From an uncultured Schlesneria sp. (GTDB lineage: Bacteria; Planctomycetota; Planctomycetia; Planctomycetales; Planctomycetaceae), in assembly GCA_903871875.1 (NCBI GenBank), contig CAIQIR010000062.1, positions 41,901 to 105,900 on the forward strand: DNA of 64,000 nt. Reading direction: 5' to 3'. Under the pieces are notes generated by a model, which worked only from the letters and a program-made list of their open reading frames with translations, had not been told where the DNA came from and made no database searches. A program made the translations under genes and the position numbers. Shown here in pieces: positions 60,895 to 64,000 of this stretch. Every line of letters starts with the position of its first letter. The stretch's first letter is position 1.

Positions 60895-61464
60895 CTAAAC
60901 TCGCTCGACCTGCCACGCTTCCACGTCAACCGGCGTGCTGCGACCGAAGATTTCGATCATCACCGTCAACTTGCCACTGCTGGCGTCCACGCTACCCACT
61001 GTTCCGTCGAACGACCCAAACGGTCCTTCGATAATCTTCACCGAATCACCCGGCTTCAGATCATGCTTGACCTTCGCAGGCTCTTCCACCACCGACTGAC
61101 CCGCACCCAGCATCCGATGAATCTCATGCATCGGCATTGGCGAGGGCTTACCGGACGAACCGGTGAAGTCACCCACACCACTGGTGCTGCGAACCAAATA
61201 CCACGTGTCGTCGTTCAAAACCATCTGGATCATCAAGTATCCAGGATAGAGCTTTTGTTCGATGACTCGCTTTTTACCGTTCCGATTCTCCACAATCTTT
61301 TCGGTCGGAATCACGATCTCGCCGAAATAATCCTGCAAACCTTCCTGGCGCATCCTTCGCAGAAGCGAATCCCGAATGGTCTTTTCCCGATTACTCTGTA
61401 TCTTCAGGACATACCATTCCATCTGGCCGCCCTGGGAACCCTCAGTAGCGGATTCCGGTGTCAT
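60895..61464 (-). CDS. nusG: Transcription termination/antitermination protein NusG
   Basis: 189 residues from [11 protein letters not shown]. The NGN domain starts [18 protein letters not shown]; the KOW domain begins [20 protein letters not shown] and ends SFGR-like [11 protein letters not shown]. It increases RNA polymerase processivity and links it to the ribosome. The ATG at 61464 follows AAGGG; an internal start at 61422 (MEWYVLK) is nearer the usual family length. Confidence 0.94.
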   Translation of the reverse strand: MTPESATEGSQGGQMEWYVLKIQSNREKTIRDSLLRRMRQEGLQDYFGEIVIPTEKIVENRNGKKRVIEQKLYPGYLMIQMVLNDDTWYLVRSTSGVGDFTGSSGKPSPMPMHEIHRMLGAGQSVVEEPAKVKHDLKPGDSVKIIEGPFGSFDGTVGSVDASSGKLTVMIEIFGRSTPVDVEAWQVERV

Positions 61465-61527
61465 AATTTGAGCCCTTCGGAGAGTAACCAACGCACCAGA
61501 CTTCCAATCATCGACTACGGTGCACGG

Positions 61528-62007
61528 CTATGGCGACAACCTCAAGACACCCGTCAACTCCAAGAACTTCTGCCACGCAAGATCGTAACCAAACAACAAT
61601 GCACTGAAAACGAACATGGTCCCCAGCACAACGACCGTCGCTCGCTGGAGCTCCGCCCAACTTGGCCAAGTCACCTTCGTCATCTCAGATTCAACATCAA
61701 TCAAAAAATCAGCAAACTCCGGATAATTAATCGCCCGAAAAGCCACCCAGAGCCCCAGGAGATTAATCAACGCAACCACCCAATATCCAAAGGGTATTTG
61801 CTGAATCGCACCCGGAACAAATGGCAACACTGACCCCGTGGTACCCATATCATACAGAACGGAATGATAGAACGCTTGACTGGCGAGCAAGCACGCCAGC
61901 ACAATCGCCCCCGCAGTGGAGCGACGAATCACCTTCCCCTGCTTCCACTGATAGATATCTGTACTCACGAAGCACTTCAACAGCGTCTCGCGTTGAACTT
62001 TCGCCAT
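61528..62007 (-). CDS. secE: Preprotein translocase subunit SecE (three-helix form)
   Basis: 159 residues. Two hydrophobic segments (about 32-48 and 72-92) precede the conserved C-terminal SecE part: the amphipathic EMTKVTWPSWAELQRATVVVLG followed by the essential membrane helix. Total length and three helices are as in long SecE forms. GGAAGGA precedes the ATG at 62007. It lies between tRNA-Trp and nusG. Confidence 0.92.
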   Translation of the reverse strand: MAKVQRETLLKCFVSTDIYQWKQGKVIRRSTAGAIVLACLLASQAFYHSVLYDMGTTGSVLPFVPGAIQQIPFGYWVVALINLLGLWVAFRAINYPEFADFLIDVESEMTKVTWPSWAELQRATVVVLGTMFVFSALLFGYDLAWQKFLELTGVLRLSP

Positions 62008-62040
62008 AAATCCTTCCAGGTCTTCGACTCATGCCCAAAA

Positions 62041-62113
62041 CACGGGCGGAGGGACTTGAACCCCCAACACCTGGATTTGGAATCCAGTGCTCTGCCAATT
62101 GAGCTACGCCCGT
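62041..62113 (-). tRNA. tRNA-Trp (anticodon CCA)
   Basis: Cloverleaf with acceptor ACGGGCG pairing CGCCCGT perfectly, anticodon loop TTCCAAA giving CCA, and T-arm loop TTCAAGT. Discriminator G. It lies between rpmG and secE, a place it keeps in several bacterial phyla. Confidence 0.97.
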
Positions 62114-62128
62114 CCAAGGCGAACAGGA

Positions 62129-62284
62129 TCACTTCTTGCGAGACTCTTTGTGCACGGTATGCCGACGAAGCTTCTTATTGTACTTCTTCAGCTCAAGCCG
62201 CTCGGTCCCCTTGGTCTCTTTCGAGATTCGGTAGTTTCGAAGGCCCGTCTCCGTACACTCCAGCCAAACGTATTCGCGCGCCAC
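62129..62284 (-). CDS. rpmG: 50S ribosomal protein L33, zinc-free type
   Basis: 51 residues read from a GTG at 62284: MAREYVWLECTETGLRNYRI, then SKETKGTERLELKKY and ending HKESRKK. Only one Cys (residue 10) is present instead of the two Cys pairs of the zinc form, so it is the C- form. GGGAGGTG precedes the start. Too short for many gene finders. Confidence 0.95.
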   Translation of the reverse strand: MAREYVWLECTETGLRNYRISKETKGTERLELKKYNKKLRRHTVHKESRKK

Positions 62285-62307
62285 GTGGCACCTCCCGAAC
62301 CTACAAA

Positions 62308-63504
62308 CTACTCGATAATCTTTGTCACGACGCCCGAACCAACCGTCTTACCACCTTCACGAATAGCGAAGCGGACGTTTTCCACCATGGCAATCGGCTT
62401 ACCGAGCGTCACCAGCATCTGCACATTATCGCCGGGCATGCACATTTCAGCACCACCCATGAGCACCGACTCACCAGTCACGTCAGTGGTTCGGAAATAG
62501 AACTGAGGACGATAGCCACTGAAGAACGGCGTGTGCCGACCGCCTTCTTCCTTACTCAGCACGTACACTTGGCACTCGAACTTGGAATGCGGCTTGATCG
62601 ACCCTGGCTTCGCCAAGACCTGGCCTCGCTGCACGTCCTCCTTACGAATACCACGCAGCAGCACACCAACGTTATCGCCAGCCTGGCCTTGATCCAGAGT
62701 CTTCTGGAACATTTCCACACCGGTGCAAACCGTTTCCTGAGGATCAGCCAAACCGAGCAACTGAACCTTATCACCAACCTTGAGCACACCCTGCTCAATA
62801 CGACCAGTAACCACGGTGCCGCGACCTTCGATCGAGAACACGTCTTCGATCGCCATCAGCATCGGCTTGTCAACCTCACGAGCTGGCTCAGGAACATCCT
62901 TATCCAGCGCCTCCATCAACTTCGTAATACATTCGCTGTATTTCGGATCAGCTGGATTATCCAAAGCGCCCTTCGCGTTTCCGCGAACGATCGTAATGTC
63001 GTCACCAGGAAACTCGTACTTATTCAGCAGGTCGCGAACTTCCATCTCGACCAGCTCGAGCAACTCTTCATCATCGACCAAGTCGCACTTATTCAAGAAC
63101 ACCACCAGCGCAGGAACATTCACCTGCTTGGCCAGCAGAATGTGCTCACGAGTCTGTGGCATTGGACCATCAGCAGCCGACACCACCAGAATCGCACCGT
63201 CCATCTGGGCGGCACCGGTGATCATATTCTTGATATAGTCGGCATGCCCTGGACAGTCGATGTGGGCATAGTGCCGATTGGGAGTTTCATACTCAACGTG
63301 ACTCACCGCGATCGTCACGGTCTTGGTGTCGTCACGAACGGTACCGCCCTTGGCGATATCCGCATAACTCTTGAACCTTGCCAGGCCCTTAGCGGTCTGA
63401 ACGGCAAGGATCGCAGCCGTTGTTGTCGTCTTGCCGTGATCGATGTGACCAATCGTGCCAACGTTCACGTGTGGCTTCGTGCGTTGAAAAACTTCCTTCG
63501 CCAT
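62308..63504 (-). CDS. tuf: Elongation factor Tu
   Basis: 398 residues from [26 protein letters not shown]. The P-loop GHIDHGKT (19-26), DCPGH (83-87) and NKCD are present. Switch I reads [18 protein letters not shown] (58-74) where most EF-Tu have EEKARGITINTSHVEYD; the Mg-binding Thr (Thr64) remains but the RGITI arginine and glycine are replaced. EF-Tu delivers aminoacyl-tRNA. A longer ORF upstream was rejected. The tRNA genes upstream are probably co-transcribed with it. Confidence 0.97.
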   Translation of the reverse strand: MAKEVFQRTKPHVNVGTIGHIDHGKTTTTAAILAVQTAKGLARFKSYADIAKGGTVRDDTKTVTIAVSHVEYETPNRHYAHIDCPGHADYIKNMITGAAQMDGAILVVSAADGPMPQTREHILLAKQVNVPALVVFLNKCDLVDDEELLELVEMEVRDLLNKYEFPGDDITIVRGNAKGALDNPADPKYSECITKLMEALDKDVPEPAREVDKPMLMAIEDVFSIEGRGTVVTGRIEQGVLKVGDKVQLLGLADPQETVCTGVEMFQKTLDQGQAGDNVGVLLRGIRKEDVQRGQVLAKPGSIKPHSKFECQVYVLSKEEGGRHTPFFSGYRPQFYFRTTDVTGESVLMGGAEMCMPGDNVQMLVTLGKPIAMVENVRFAIREGGKTVGSGVVTKIIE

Positions 63505-63628
63505 TTTGCTCGCAATCCTCTTTTTTATCCGTTCTGCCGTACCCAATCAGAGCTGACCGAGCCAACAGACACTCCACAAGAAACCAGCCTCGCCGCCGAT
63601 GGCGAAAGCCCGTAAAACCCTGAAGCAG

Positions 63629-63701
63629 AGCTGCTGAAGGGATTCGAACCCTTGACCTCGTCCTTACCAAGGACGCACTCTACCGACTGAGCTACAGCAG
63701 C
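63629..63701 (-). tRNA. tRNA-Thr (anticodon GGT)
   Basis: Acceptor GCTGCTG pairs CAGCAGC; the anticodon loop TTGGTAA gives GGT; T-loop TTCGAAT. It is immediately upstream of tuf. Confidence 0.96.
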
Positions 63702-63769
63702 AACGCTAGCCAGCCTACCGATTCGAAGACACACACAATGGTGTGTTTCACCCAACATGTCAACCGAAG

Positions 63770-63840
<71 letters not shown>

Positions 63841-63869
63841 AGCTTTTATTGCATCGCTAGCGAAAACCA

Positions 63870-63951
63870 TGGCGGGAGCAGGATTCGAACCTGCGAAGGC
63901 AGAGCCACCAGATTTACAGTCTGGCCCCTTTGGCCACTCGGGTATCCCGCC
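63870..63951 (-). tRNA. tRNA-Tyr (anticodon GTA)
   Basis: Acceptor GGCGGGA pairs TCCCGCC; the anticodon loop CTGTAAA gives GTA; the 82-nt length includes the long variable arm typical of bacterial tRNA-Tyr. Discriminator A. Confidence 0.96.
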
Positions 63952-63970
63952 GAAAAGCCTACTCGCAAAA

Positions 63971-64000
63971 AGCTAGCGGTGGGATTTGAACCCACAACCA
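63971..64000 (-). tRNA. tRNA 3' end, cut by window edge (probably tRNA-Thr, TGT)
   Basis: The T-stem GTGGG/CCCAC with loop TTCAAAT and the 3' acceptor strand CGCTAGC are present. The anticodon is outside the window. Identity is inferred from the thrU-tyrU-glyT-thrT-tufB order of E. coli. Confidence 0.7.

Noticed and set aside
61864..63615. Long open frame (about 580 codons) on the plus strand opposite secE, rpmG and tuf
   Set aside because: It runs across three minus-strand genes and two tRNAs and has no protein-like composition; antisense artefact.

Overview
The window reads as part of a bacterial chromosome of moderately high GC. It is almost certainly from a planctomycete (Planctomycetota, probably near Planctomycetaceae). 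Inferred from remembered family sequences, the support is: an EF-Tu whose switch I lacks the usual RGITI motif, a long ribosomal protein L17 with an internal insertion, several small proteins of planctomycete type, AsmA-like and exported proteins with loose family matches, and an EF-G resembling the spirochaete/planctomycete/delta type. No phage, insertion sequence, CRISPR array or secondary-metabolite cluster was seen.

Positions 1-32.2 kb are a mixed housekeeping region on both strands. It opens with the N-terminal part of Mfd (minus strand, cut by the window edge). Then come an ATP-binding protein and a translation/targeting run, ffh-rpsP-trmD-rplS-YraN, in which rimM is absent. Next are an ABC-F ATPase, def-fmt, the NAD(P)HX epimerase and an isolated tRNA-Asp. 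Further on are a DUF2934 protein, a VIT/CCC1-type transporter, a GAF protein, a 1.2k-residue AsmA-like envelope protein, an unknown membrane protein, a frameshifted GNAT acetyltransferase, two small conserved proteins, an HhH-GPD glycosylase and an FHA-GAF-PP2C signalling phosphatase. These are followed by mtnA, a NIPSNAP protein, a translationally coupled pair (substrate-binding-like protein plus exported partner), LON-domain and DUF309 proteins, nth, and two tandem TatA-type genes with their own promoter and long leader.

Positions 32.2-32.8 kb contain no convincing protein gene. They hold a heavily hairpinned segment ending in a very strong terminator, which may be an untyped small RNA, and the terminator of the ribosomal cluster.

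Positions 32.8-64.0 kb are one continuous minus-strand block of about 31 kb. In transcription order it runs: tRNA (partial)-tRNA-Tyr-tRNA-Gly-tRNA-Thr-tuf-rpmG-tRNA-Trp-secE-nusG-rplK-rplA-rplJ-rplL-rpoB-rpoC-rpsL-rpsG-fusA-rpsJ-rplC-rplD-rplW-rplB-rpsS-rplV-rpsC-rplP-rpmC-rpsQ-rplN-rplX-rplE-rpsN-rpsH-rplF-rplR-rpsE-rplO-secY-rpmJ-rpsM-rpsK-rpoA-rplQ. It joins the tufB, rplKAJL-rpoBC, str, S10, spc and alpha operons of other bacteria. It lacks rpmD, rpsD, infA, adk, map and the second tuf at their usual places. The tRNA order upstream of tuf matches that of the Escherichia coli tufB operon.

The most unusual items are the possible structured RNA at 32.2-32.6 kb, a 62-nt out-of-frame overlap of rpsC and rplP in which both frames encode basic tails, the EF-Tu switch I replacement, the enlarged L17, the coupled exported pair at 25-29 kb, and a one-base frameshift in a C6 run of the GNAT gene. 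Start codons, promoters and RNA structures were read by eye, so their confidence is lower than that of the gene calls.
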